Assembly: GCA_900757145.1 (NCBI GenBank)
Contig: CAAEMT010000017.1
Location: 1-42,111, forward strand
From: Lachnospiraceae bacterium
Lineage (GTDB): Bacteria; Bacillota; Clostridia; Lachnospirales; Lachnospiraceae
Direction: 5' to 3'
Length of the DNA: 42,111 bases
The stretch's first letter is position 1; each line of letters begins with the position of its first letter. The translations under genes and the position numbers were made by a program. This document shows positions 32,532 through 40,679 of this stretch, in pieces. The notes beneath the pieces were generated by a model, which had not been told where the DNA came from, searched no databases, and saw nothing but the letters and a program-made list of their open reading frames with translations.

Positions 32532-33334
32532 TACCTTTTTCAGACCATGAGCTTCCTCCGCTGCCAAAAGAGCTTGCCTCTGTTTACGAGATTGTCTCCT
32601 GTCTGAAATATACAGACAAATCCGGTACATATCTTCTTCACGAAAAGCCTTCAGGCAGCGCTTATCTGCTGAAAACAGCTGTTCCGTCCGTTTATGCAAA
32701 TATGCTGTCAAATGAAAAGAATCTTCTTGAAGAAATCCATCAGACGGCCGAGACAGCTTACAGCAGCTCATTTCCGACTCCCGTATATCTGGCAGTCCAC
32801 TCCGATGTGACTTACTATATCCGCAGCTATATTCCGGGCAGGACATTGGAAGAGCTTTGCGAGATCAGCTACAAAAAACCGGCGATCGAACCTTCCACAG
32901 CGCTTGGATACGTTATTTCACTGACACACCTTCTTCACTTTATGCATCACATGAGCCCGCCCCTTATCCACCGCGACATCAAGCCTCAAAATGTCGTTGT
33001 CGATACAAAAGGCGGATGTCATTTTATTGACCTTGGCATCTCACAGTTTTATCAGACAGAGTCTCCGGGCGGTATCAATATCATGGGAACACAGCTGACA
33101 GCTCCTCCGGAACAATTTTGGTGTTATCGGACAGATGTACGAAGCGATCTGTATTCTCTGGGCATTCTTTTCTACTATTGTCTGACAGGAGAATATAAAG
33201 TAACAGAAGAGATCCTGAATGAACTGCCTGTTCCGCTCAAGGCTGTCATCAAAAAAGCCACTCGCTTCTACCCCCGCGAACGATATCAGAACACAGATGA
33301 GCTGCTTGAGGCACTTACAAATATACAATTATGA
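32528..33334 (+). CDS. Soluble Hanks-type Ser/Thr protein kinase
   Basis: A 268-residue protein kinase domain with no membrane helix and no PASTA repeats. Lys49 (AYLLKTAV) is the ATP-anchoring lysine; the catalytic loop is LIHRDIKPQN (Asp150), the metal loop is DLG rather than DFG (Asp168), then TAPPEQF and DVRSDLYSLGILFYYCLTG. The glycine loop is poor, but the other catalytic residues are intact. No phosphatase gene is nearby, unlike the PrkC/PrpC pair of Firmicutes. It should phosphorylate cytosolic proteins, possibly the coupled HTH protein. Confidence 0.9.
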   Translation: MIPFSDHELPPLPKELASVYEIVSCLKYTDKSGTYLLHEKPSGSAYLLKTAVPSVYANMLSNEKNLLEEIHQTAETAYSSSFPTPVYLAVHSDVTYYIRSYIPGRTLEELCEISYKKPAIEPSTALGYVISLTHLLHFMHHMSPPLIHRDIKPQNVVVDTKGGCHFIDLGISQFYQTESPGGINIMGTQLTAPPEQFWCYRTDVRSDLYSLGILFYYCLTGEYKVTEEILNELPVPLKAVIKKATRFYPRERYQNTDELLEALTNIQL

Positions 33335-33653
33335 CTGCTTGCCCTGATGCAATATACATTTTTGTTTAAAACCACGGCAGTATGAAGTGTTCTGAGAATA
33401 ATGGCGGAATATGCTCTAAGCAGCTTCTTAATCATGATTCTTGTCATGATTAAGAAGCAGTCGCTTAGAGCTTTTTTATTCGACAAGTACGATCTCTTTT
33501 GAAACACTTTTATTTCTGCCAGGGTTATTGCCGCTGCACATATTTATAGATTTTATACCAAAATCCTGATGATTATTTTTCAAAAATGCGGTATACTGTC
33601 TTTACATGGAGCAGTATCTGCCCCCAAAGATCATCACTTAGGAGACTATGACT
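33335..33653. other. Intergenic region after the kinase gene
   Basis: It holds the large terminator of the kinase unit and then an AT-rich leader of the ABC-F gene with TATACT at 33592-33597 but no clear -35 box. No gene is seen. Confidence 0.5.
33413..33477 (+). terminator. Strong terminator of the HTH-kinase unit
   Basis: An outer stem GCTCTAAG/CTTAGAGC (33413-33420, 33464-33471) and an inner perfect 15-bp stem (33423-33437 with 33444-33458) are followed by six T. Confidence 0.9.
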
Positions 33654-35492
33654 ATGAATCTATTGACAGCCGAACATCTGACTAAGGTTTTTACACAGCG
33701 CAGGCTGCTTGATGACGCTGATTTTTCTATCAATGAGGGAGAAAAAATTGGTGTGATCGGTATAAACGGAACCGGAAAATCCACTCTGCTTCGCCTTATC
33801 GCCGGAGAAGAGGAGCCGGATGGAGGTACCATTACACGTGGGCGCAATCTGACCATCCGCTATCTTCCCCAGACTCCCGTCTTTGACGACGGCGCAACTG
33901 TTCTCGATGCCATTTTAAAAGATAACGTAAACAGTATAAATGAATGGAGCATCGAAAGTGAGGCTCTTTCCGCTATTAACAGACTCGGACTGCCGGGTGC
34001 TTCGGAAAAAGTTGCTCATCTCTCCGGAGGACAGCGCAAAAGGATCGCTCTGGCAAACGCTGTCCTGTCTCCCGTTGATATCCTGATCCTCGACGAGCCG
34101 ACCAACCACCTTGACAGCGAAATGGCAGGCTGGCTTGAAGATTATCTGACCGATTTTCGAGGCGCAATCGTAATGGTTACACATGACCGATATTTTCTTG
34201 ACAGTATCGCAACACGGATCGTGGAGGTAGATAAAGGGAAAATTTACAGCTATCCCGGTAATTATGCCGAATATCTGATGTTAAAAGCCGAGAGGCAGAA
34301 TATCGAGATCGCTTCTGAACGTAAACGCCAAAGTCTGCTGCGCACTGAGCTTGCGTGGCTTGCACGCGGCGCGCGTGCCCGTTCTACGAAACAGAAGGCT
34401 CATATTGACCGCATCAGGGCAATGCAGGCAATACAAGCTCCCGTCGAAGAGACGAGAATTCAGATCAGTTCTGTCAACAGCCGCATGGGGCGGACTACCA
34501 TTGAGCTTAACAGTATTTCCAAAGCTTATGGCGAACGCTGTCTCATTCGCGATTATACTTATATCTTTCTGCGCGATGACCGCATCGGGATCACTGGCCC
34601 GAACGGCTGTGGAAAAAGTACGCTGCTTAAGATCATAAACGGGATCATATCACCCGATTCCGGAACAGTAACGATCGGTCAGACCATACGGATCGGCTAT
34701 TTTTCTCAGGAAAGCGAGGATATGGACTGCTCGCTCACTGCTATCGAATACATCAAAGAGGTTGGTGAATACATAAAAACTTCAGACGGAAAAATCACAG
34801 CCTCACAGCTTATGGAGCGTTTTCTCTTTGATGGCACAATGCAGTGGTCACGAATTGAAAAGCTCTCGGGCGGCGAAAAGCGACGGCTCTATCTGCTGCG
34901 CGTCCTGATGAGTGAACCAAACGTCCTGATCCTTGACGAGCCGACAAATGATCTCGATATCCAGACTCTTGAGATTCTGGAGGAATACCTCGACCACTTT
35001 GAAGGTATTGTGATCACAGTTTCACACGACCGCTATTTTCTTGACCGGATTGCGCACCGTATCTTTGCCTTTGAAGGTAACGGTTCTATCCGCCAGTATG
35101 AAGGCGGGTACTCTGACTACTTAAATGCAAAAAAAGCGACGGAAAATACATCAGTATCTCCTGCGCTTTCCACAGAGCTTTCCAAAAATGCAGATAGTGC
35201 GCCTCTCAAAAATACGGTCTCAGACAGCCGTCAGACATGGGGCGGTACAAAAAAACTGAAATTTTCCTATAAAGAGCAAAAAGAGTTTGAGACAATCGAC
35301 AGTGACATTGCCGCTCTGGAAGACGCTCTTGATGCTCTTGACTCCCGCATAGCTGCCGCAGCCACAGATTACGGAAAGCTAAATGCTCTTTTACTGGAAA
35401 AAAGTGGGCTTCAGTCCAGTCTTGACGAAAAATTGGAGCGTTGGGTTTATCTAAATGAACTAAATGAAAAAATAATGTCGGATTCTGATTGA
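33654..35492 (+). CDS. uup: ABC-F family ATPase, Uup-like
   Basis: A 612-residue protein with two ABC domains and no membrane part. The first has GINGTGKST, LSGGQRKR and LILDEPTNHLD; the second has GPNGCGKST, LSGGEKRR and LILDEPTNDLD. The linker LLRTELAWLARGARARSTKQK matches the Uup subgroup, and residues from about 530 form the C-terminal coiled-coil domain. Uup-like proteins act on ribosomes or branched DNA rather than in transport. The second of two ATGs is preferred because AGGAG lies nine bases before it. Antibiotic resistance function is not suggested by any feature seen. Confidence 0.88.
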   Translation: MNLLTAEHLTKVFTQRRLLDDADFSINEGEKIGVIGINGTGKSTLLRLIAGEEEPDGGTITRGRNLTIRYLPQTPVFDDGATVLDAILKDNVNSINEWSIESEALSAINRLGLPGASEKVAHLSGGQRKRIALANAVLSPVDILILDEPTNHLDSEMAGWLEDYLTDFRGAIVMVTHDRYFLDSIATRIVEVDKGKIYSYPGNYAEYLMLKAERQNIEIASERKRQSLLRTELAWLARGARARSTKQKAHIDRIRAMQAIQAPVEETRIQISSVNSRMGRTTIELNSISKAYGERCLIRDYTYIFLRDDRIGITGPNGCGKSTLLKIINGIISPDSGTVTIGQTIRIGYFSQESEDMDCSLTAIEYIKEVGEYIKTSDGKITASQLMERFLFDGTMQWSRIEKLSGGEKRRLYLLRVLMSEPNVLILDEPTNDLDIQTLEILEEYLDHFEGIVITVSHDRYFLDRIAHRIFAFEGNGSIRQYEGGYSDYLNAKKATENTSVSPALSTELSKNADSAPLKNTVSDSRQTWGGTKKLKFSYKEQKEFETIDSDIAALEDALDALDSRIAAAATDYGKLNALLLEKSGLQSSLDEKLERWVYLNELNEKIMSDSD

Positions 35493-35533
35493 GTCTTTTG
35501 CCATAGTACACATGAATCAGGGGGAATACAGTT

Positions 35534-35950
35534 ATGAGTTGGAAAGAGATATGTTTTGCAGCGCTCGACCGCGAAAAAATGTTTGAAGATTCCGGTCACA
35601 GCACACGATTCAAGGAACTATTTGACTGCTACAGCAGTTACCCTTTCTTTACGAAAGGTCTGTGCAAATGCATCTACCTGTCCGCGTGGGATGAAAAACA
35701 CTTCTGCATCATGCTGGAGACTCTGACTGAGCTTGCGCTCGGAAAAGAACGCGATACGAAGGAAATGAGCGCAAAAGGCGACTCTCTTATCGAGGAACAG
35801 ACTGACAACGAATACTATATTTATCTGCTTTCCGGCGCCCTGCTAAATGATGCGCCTTTCTGCGCTGAACTCCCGGCTGATCTCGATGAAGATACACGGT
35901 ATATCATACGCCGTGCGCTGCGTGTATCTGACATTATTGACAGCCTGTAA
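35534..35950 (+). CDS. Hypothetical protein, 138 residues
   Basis: I do not recognise a family. The protein is soluble, acidic and mainly helical, with a cysteine/aromatic-rich central part (FFTKGLCKCIYLSAWDEKHF). The gene starts 41 bases after the ABC-F gene with AGGGGGA as ribosome site and is followed by a terminator, so it is probably co-transcribed with it. Confidence 0.75.
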   Translation: MSWKEICFAALDREKMFEDSGHSTRFKELFDCYSSYPFFTKGLCKCIYLSAWDEKHFCIMLETLTELALGKERDTKEMSAKGDSLIEEQTDNEYYIYLLSGALLNDAPFCAELPADLDEDTRYIIRRALRVSDIIDSL

Positions 35951-36000
35951 AATCAGTTCCTGAAATGAGCTTCTGTGCCGGATAAATACTGCGCAATATA

Positions 36001-36056
36001 AAAACTGCTGTATGATCTCTCTCCTTGAAACAGAGACAGACTACAGCAGTTTTTCT
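36001..36056. terminator. Bidirectional terminator between the hypothetical protein and rubredoxin genes
   Basis: A perfect 12-bp stem AAAACTGCTGTA/TACAGCAGTTTT (36001-36012 with 36042-36053) with T-runs on both strands and a smaller GA/TC-rich inner stem. It serves convergent genes. Confidence 0.85.
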
Positions 36057-36104
36057 CTCACAGCATCTTTTCATTCACTTGCTATGACAAATATCAGGTC
36101 AGCC

Positions 36105-36263
36105 TTACGCTTCCTCAAAATCTTCCTTGCCTACTCCGCAAATCGGGCATACCCAATCCTCCGGAAGATCTTCAAATGCTGTTCCAGGAGCAATACCATT
36201 ATCCGGATCACCTACTGCCGGATCATACTCATATCCACACGGTCCACATACATATTTTTTCAT
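36105..36263 (-). CDS. Rubredoxin
   Basis: A 52-residue iron protein that carries one electron in anaerobic redox and oxygen-detoxifying chains. Iron is bound by four cysteines in YVCGPCGYEYDP and WVCPICGVGKEDF; the loop GDPDNGIAPGTAFEDLP is typical. The start was placed at the ATG before KKYVCG with AAGGATGG upstream; 14 further residues upstream are not part of rubredoxin. It is a single-gene unit. Confidence 0.96.
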   Translation of the reverse strand: MKKYVCGPCGYEYDPAVGDPDNGIAPGTAFEDLPEDWVCPICGVGKEDFEEA

Positions 36264-36387
36264 ATTTTTTACCATCCTTTCTGAAATTATCCCTGCCGCA
36301 TACATCCACTCTCCTGAGATGCCCTGGCAGGCTGTTCGATACGAATACTATTATAAGCATTTTCTGTCTGATTCGCAACTCCTTTTG

Positions 36388-36416
36388 TTGTAATACGTGC
36401 TTTTTTATGTTAGTAT
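36388..36416 (+). promoter_or_regulatory. Candidate promoter of deoC
   Basis: TTGTAA (36388-36393) and TAGTAT (36411-36416) are separated by 17 bases; TATAAG overlaps three bases later. Confidence 0.4.
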
Positions 36417-36471
36417 AAGAACAATGCTACTATACCCGACACATATTTCTTCACAAAGAAAGGATGTTTAT

Positions 36472-37125
36472 ATGAATCACGCAGAAATCTTAAAAAAAGT
36501 AGACCACACACTTCTTTCTCAGACCGCTACATGGGAAGAGATTAAAACGATTTGCGACGATGCGATCCACTACGGCGCAGCATCTGTCTGCATTCCTCCT
36601 TCTTATGTAAAGCGTGTAAAAGAATACGTAAACGACAAGATGGCAGTATGTACCGTCATCGGTTTTCCGAATGGATACAACACGACAGCCGTAAAAGCAT
36701 TCGAGACACAGACTGCTTTAAATGACGGCGCTGACGAAATAGATATGGTTATTAATCTCGGCGATTTAAAAGACCGTAATTTTGACGCGATCGAGGATGA
36801 AATCCGCACGCTCAAAGATATCTGCCGCAGCAAAATTCTCAAAGTGATCATTGAAACCTGTCTGCTTTCAGACGGAGAAAAAATAAAGTTGTGTCAGATC
36901 GTAAGCGATGCAGGTGCAGATTATATCAAAACCTCTACCGGCTTTTCCACTGCGGGCGCTACCTTTGATGACATCGCACTGTTCGCAGAGCACGTCCGCG
37001 GCGGTCTGAAGATCAAAGCCGCAGGCGGTATCAGTTCCTTTGAAGACGCTGAAAAATTCATTTCTCTCGGCGCAGACCGCCTCGGAACAAGCCGGCTCAT
37101 AAAGCTTGAAAAAGCGGCAGAATAA
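36472..37125 (+). CDS. deoC: Deoxyribose-phosphate aldolase
   Basis: A 217-residue class I aldolase that splits 2-deoxyribose-5-phosphate into acetaldehyde and glyceraldehyde-3-phosphate in deoxynucleoside breakdown. Schiff base Lys153 is in YIKTSTGF, the proton relay residues are Asp92 (EIDMVINLGDL) and Lys182 (IKAAGGI). The ATG with AAAGAAAGGA upstream fits the family's N-terminus; the longer frame adds 25 residues without similarity. No other deo genes lie next to it; the gene is followed by a repeat block with terminators. Confidence 0.95.
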   Translation: MNHAEILKKVDHTLLSQTATWEEIKTICDDAIHYGAASVCIPPSYVKRVKEYVNDKMAVCTVIGFPNGYNTTAVKAFETQTALNDGADEIDMVINLGDLKDRNFDAIEDEIRTLKDICRSKILKVIIETCLLSDGEKIKLCQIVSDAGADYIKTSTGFSTAGATFDDIALFAEHVRGGLKIKAAGGISSFEDAEKFISLGADRLGTSRLIKLEKAAE

Positions 37126-37126
37126 A

Positions 37127-37429
37127 CGGAAACGCTGCGCGCTTCCTCGTGCGCGGGCTGTCGCCCTATGAAAATAATAAAGACACGCTTTAGGAAATAA
37201 ATTTCCCAAGCGTGTCGGAGCGCAGACTGAGCGCCCCGCTTCGACTCGGATGCACTATGTGCTTCCTCGTGCGCGTTACACCTTCATATTATTATGCTAC
37301 GAGCCGTTCACTCGGAAACGCTGCGCGCTTCCTCGTGCGCGGGCTGTCGCCCTATGAAAATAATAAAAGACACGCTTTAGGAAATAAATTTCCCAAGCGT
37401 GTCTTTATTATTTTCGCACGGCTCGTAGC
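37127..37429. repeat. Noncoding repeat block with embedded terminators
   Basis: A 90-base unit at 37127-37216 recurs at 37313-37403 with a single extra A. A third, shorter and more diverged unit starts near 37247 and shares GCTTCCTCGTGCGCG (37141, 37261, 37327). Each full unit contains GACACGCTT/AAGCGTGTC around an inner GGAAAT/ATTTCC stem. The second unit is enclosed by a perfect 12-bp inverted repeat, GCTACGAGCCGT (37296-37307) with ACGGCTCGTAGC (37418-37429). It lies between convergent genes and encodes no protein. Confidence 0.85.
37357..37414. terminator. Bidirectional terminator inside repeat copy 2
   Basis: A 20-bp stem with one bulged A (37357-37377 with 37395-37414), with T-rich 3' arms on both strands. 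It ends the sugar importer/kinase operon on the minus strand and can stop read-through from deoC. Confidence 0.85.
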
Positions 37430-37437
37430 TTATCGCG

Positions 37438-38541
37438 TCATTTGTATTTTCTTACTATTTTCTGCATCTGCTCAAGCTTGTCTTCCATATCTTTTACAAG
37501 CTTGAACTGCGTCCTTGCACGATCTAAGTTGTGACCTTCACGGTGTATCTTGAAATAATGATCGCCATCAAGATAATCTGTCAGGAAACGCATTCCGCAC
37601 TCAAATGTCATAAGGATCGCTCCGTATGGCAGCGCCTCTATCTCCGCGTCTGTAAGCGCCCCTGCACAGCCCTCTATAAAGCCTTTCGCATACAGCTCAT
37701 ACAAATGCAGATCACACCAAACCTTAGAAAGATCCGGCTCGTCTTCTGCACCCGTGCTGGCACCGAAACGGATTGAATCTCCGAAATCATTTACTGCAAG
37801 CCCCGGCATTACTGTATCTAGGTCAATCACACAAATTGCCTTGCGTGTCTCTTCATCGATCATGATATTATTTAACTTCGTGTCATTGTGTGTTACACGA
37901 AGCGGAAGCTCTCGTCTCTCCTGCATATCGCACAGCTTATGTGCAAGTGCTTCACGGTCAAGAACAAACCTTATCTCATCTGCCACACCTGCCGCACGGC
38001 CGCATACATCCGCATCCAGCGCAGCTTTAAATTTGGCAAAGCGGTCTACTGTATTATGGAAATCCGGAATCGTCTCGTGAAGCGTATCTGCCGGATAATC
38101 TGCGAGCATTCTCTGGAAATGCCCGAAAGCAACAGCGCTCTGATAGAAATCCTCTTCTTTTTCCACCTGATCGTACGTTACTGCGCCTTCAATAAAATGA
38201 TATACTCTCCAGTAATCTCCCAATGAATCGACATAATATGCTTTCCCGTCCACTGCCGGAACGAGATTAAGCGTCTCTCTTTCAGGATTGCCGCCTGCTT
38301 CCTCTGTCTTCTTGCGCAGCCATGACGTTACGCCGCTTACATTCTCCATCAGCTCAACCGGATTTTTAAAAATATCCTTATTCATCTTCTGAAGAATAAA
38401 ACGTTTCACACCTGACGCTGTCTCATAAGTCAAACGATATGTATCGTTGATATGACCGCTCCCATAAACAATGCACTCCTTCGGCTCTGTCTTGGGCAGT
38501 TGGAAATGCGCTATCGCTTCTTTTATTATCTCATTTTGCAT
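37438..38541 (-). CDS. nahK: NahK-like N-acetylhexosamine 1-kinase (phosphotransferase family)
   Basis: A 367-residue kinase of the aminoglycoside/choline kinase fold. From memory it resembles bifidobacterial NahK, which makes GlcNAc-1-P or GalNAc-1-P from free hexosamines in the lacto-N-biose/galacto-N-biose pathway: shared features are GSGHINDTY, ILQKMNKDIF, WRVYHFIEG, LRVTHNDTKLNNIM (catalytic HND), VIDLDTVMPG, DFGDSIRFGAST and ECGMRFLTDYL. The start was set at the second ATG, with GGAGG ten bases before it, which matches the NahK N-terminus. The operon with an ABC sugar importer supports this role; the phosphorylase gene of the pathway is not in the window. Confidence 0.82.
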   Translation of the reverse strand: MQNEIIKEAIAHFQLPKTEPKECIVYGSGHINDTYRLTYETASGVKRFILQKMNKDIFKNPVELMENVSGVTSWLRKKTEEAGGNPERETLNLVPAVDGKAYYVDSLGDYWRVYHFIEGAVTYDQVEKEEDFYQSAVAFGHFQRMLADYPADTLHETIPDFHNTVDRFAKFKAALDADVCGRAAGVADEIRFVLDREALAHKLCDMQERRELPLRVTHNDTKLNNIMIDEETRKAICVIDLDTVMPGLAVNDFGDSIRFGASTGAEDEPDLSKVWCDLHLYELYAKGFIEGCAGALTDAEIEALPYGAILMTFECGMRFLTDYLDGDHYFKIHREGHNLDRARTQFKLVKDMEDKLEQMQKIVRKYK

Positions 38542-38663
38542 CGCTAAAGCTTCCTCCATATTTTAGAAGGCGCATGCCTCCTTTATTCTTCTGCTTTTTA
38601 GCCCGATCACGTTTTTGATACCACGCATTCACTTTTAGAACGCAGGCGCATCTTTGATCCTGA

Positions 38664-39548
38664 TCAGCCCTTGATACCGCCGGTTACACCGCCGATAATT
38701 TTCTCCGACAAGAAAATATACAGGATGAAAGTCGGCAGAAATACAATAATAACGGCTGCAAACATACCTGCCCAGTCTCCGGTGTACTTCATAGAGTTGA
38801 TCATTCCGTACAGACCTACGGCAACCGGTTTGAGCTTGTCGCTGTTTGCAAAGATCAATGACAGGAAATACTCGTTCCACACATTGATAAAATTGAAAAT
38901 CGTCACGGTCACGATACCGGACTGCGCCATCGGAAGCATTACCTTCCAGAAGGTTTTCATCGGCGGGCAGCCGTCGATTGCGGCAGCCTCCTCGTATGTC
39001 TTCGAGATATTTGCAAAAAATGTCAGCAGAAAGATCGTTGTATAAGGAACATTGATGCCGACGTACAAAAAGATCATCAGCGCACGGTTCGCCATGACAT
39101 TGTTTAAAATCCCCATCTGAGATACAAGTACAAACAACGGAAGTACGATCATGATGACCGGAACACCCATTGCTGAGACGAAACCTGTCTGGATTACCTT
39201 GTTTGCAACAAACTCAAAACGTGACAGCACATACGCCGCCGGAGCACAGACAAGAATCAGTATCGTACAGGAGATCAGCGTATAGAACAGTGAGTTCGTG
39301 AAGAACTGCGATACGTTCTGTGAGCTCCACGCCTTCGCATAGTTCTCAACATGGAGCCCTGTAGGAAAGATCAGCTTATTTACATTTCCCTGAAAAATAT
39401 CCTTCGTCGTAGAGAAGCTTGCCGCTAATACCCATCCGAGAAGAATAACGGTAAACAGCACCCAAATCAATAATATAATGTATCCGGGGGCTAATTTGGC
39501 TTCTTTCTTCCAGTTTACTTTATCTTTTACTTTTGGTTCTCTAGCCAT
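38664..39548 (-). CDS. Carbohydrate ABC transporter permease (MalG type)
   Basis: A 294-residue permease with six membrane helices. The EAA loop that contacts the ATPase reads EEAAAIDGCPPMKTFWKVMLP. A basic, Lys-rich N-terminus of about 20 residues precedes the first helix. The gene follows the MalF-type permease after 15 bases. No ATPase gene is in the operon, so a shared MsmK/UgpC-type ATPase from elsewhere would be needed, as is common in Firmicutes. Confidence 0.93.
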   Translation of the reverse strand: MAREPKVKDKVNWKKEAKLAPGYIILLIWVLFTVILLGWVLAASFSTTKDIFQGNVNKLIFPTGLHVENYAKAWSSQNVSQFFTNSLFYTLISCTILILVCAPAAYVLSRFEFVANKVIQTGFVSAMGVPVIMIVLPLFVLVSQMGILNNVMANRALMIFLYVGINVPYTTIFLLTFFANISKTYEEAAAIDGCPPMKTFWKVMLPMAQSGIVTVTIFNFINVWNEYFLSLIFANSDKLKPVAVGLYGMINSMKYTGDWAGMFAAVIIVFLPTFILYIFLSEKIIGGVTGGIKG

Positions 39549-39563
39549 TTTTTCTCCCCCTTT

Positions 39564-40469
39564 CTAAAATTCCAGATCATCATCTTTAATGACACGATTA
39601 ATCACAGTAAAGATCAAAACGACACAGATACAAAGTACAACACCAATCGCTGCTGCCAGACCTGCATTACGCTCCGTCATCGTATTTCCTGCACCAAACA
39701 TCTGTAAATACATGTATACCATCGGTGTAATTGTCTGATTGTCCGCTGTAACAGTCGAGAAAAGCTGTGACCATACGAAGAACCCTACACTCGATACTGA
39801 CCACATCGTGATATTCGTCTTAAATACACCTTTCAGAAGAGGCATTGTAATATGGCGGAACTGATCTACCTTTGTAGCGCCGTCAATCGTAGCAGCCTCA
39901 TAATAATCCGTGCTGATACGCTCGATTCCGCTGCTCCATATCAGCATGTGGTAGCCGACCATACCAAAGCAATACGCGATCAGCAGCGCCCAGAACTTAT
40001 GATCTGCATCAAGCCACTGAATCTTTGCCAGAGAATCAAGTCCGATCGTTTTGAAGAATGTCTTTAACAGTCCGAACTGCGGGCTATAAACCGCCTGAAG
40101 CCACATCGTAGCAAGCGCAACTGCACTGACGATATTCGGCATATAGATGATTGCGCGAAATAGTTTTTTGAAGCGGATCCCGCTCGTAATAATTGCTGCA
40201 AACAAAAGTGCAAGAGACTGCACAATGATACCGCCAATCAGCCAGATACGGAACAGATTCCACATAGATGTGCGGAACAGTGTCGTCGTGGCAAGCGTCT
40301 TATAATTTTCAATTCCTGTAAACTTCCATTGTGACATACTGTCTGTAACGCCTTCAATCTTGAAAAAGCTCATCATAACGGTCCGAATGATCGGATACAG
40401 AAATACGAGCAAAAACAAAGCGACCGCCGGCGTCAAAAAGCAGACAATCATTGTCTTATTTTTTTTCAT
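39564..40469 (-). CDS. Carbohydrate ABC transporter permease (MalF type)
   Basis: A 301-residue permease with six membrane helices and the EAA loop YYEAATIDGATKVDQFRHITMP. It forms the channel heterodimer with the MalG-type protein. GAGGGAG lies before the start. A 210-base gap with a hairpin separates it from the binding-protein gene upstream. Confidence 0.93.
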   Translation of the reverse strand: MKKNKTMIVCFLTPAVALFLLVFLYPIIRTVMMSFFKIEGVTDSMSQWKFTGIENYKTLATTTLFRTSMWNLFRIWLIGGIIVQSLALLFAAIITSGIRFKKLFRAIIYMPNIVSAVALATMWLQAVYSPQFGLLKTFFKTIGLDSLAKIQWLDADHKFWALLIAYCFGMVGYHMLIWSSGIERISTDYYEAATIDGATKVDQFRHITMPLLKGVFKTNITMWSVSSVGFFVWSQLFSTVTADNQTITPMVYMYLQMFGAGNTMTERNAGLAAAIGVVLCICVVLIFTVINRVIKDDDLEF

Positions 40470-40592
40470 CTGACTCCCTCCATGTATATGTTTTTCCTAT
40501 AACTGCAAACGTCACCTTTTTTCAAAGTACGCTTTTTCCAGACAGATACGTAAAATACATTGTACTCACACACTGCATGGTTTTAGATATAG

Positions 40593-40628
40593 GAAAACGG
40601 GTGGCAGCGCCGAAACGATGCCACCCGT
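40593..40628 (-). terminator. Terminator/attenuator between sugar-binding protein and permease genes
   Basis: A perfect 10-bp GC-rich stem ACGGGTGGCA/TGCCACCCGT (40597-40606 with 40619-40628) followed on the minus strand by TTTTCC. It is expected to give partial termination. Confidence 0.6.
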
Positions 40629-40679
40629 AACAGGTTTCTTGTGATCAACTATGATATTGTCTTGCTATCAGTCAGCCGA

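Noticed and set aside
28989..33334. A complete Zorya defence system
   Set aside because: Only the motor pair is present; no helicase/SNF2 (ZorD), ZorC or HNH (ZorE) gene is found on either side, so only ZorAB-like is claimed.
37127..37429. CRISPR array
   Set aside because: Only two full units of 90 bases, no short regular spacers and no cas genes nearby.
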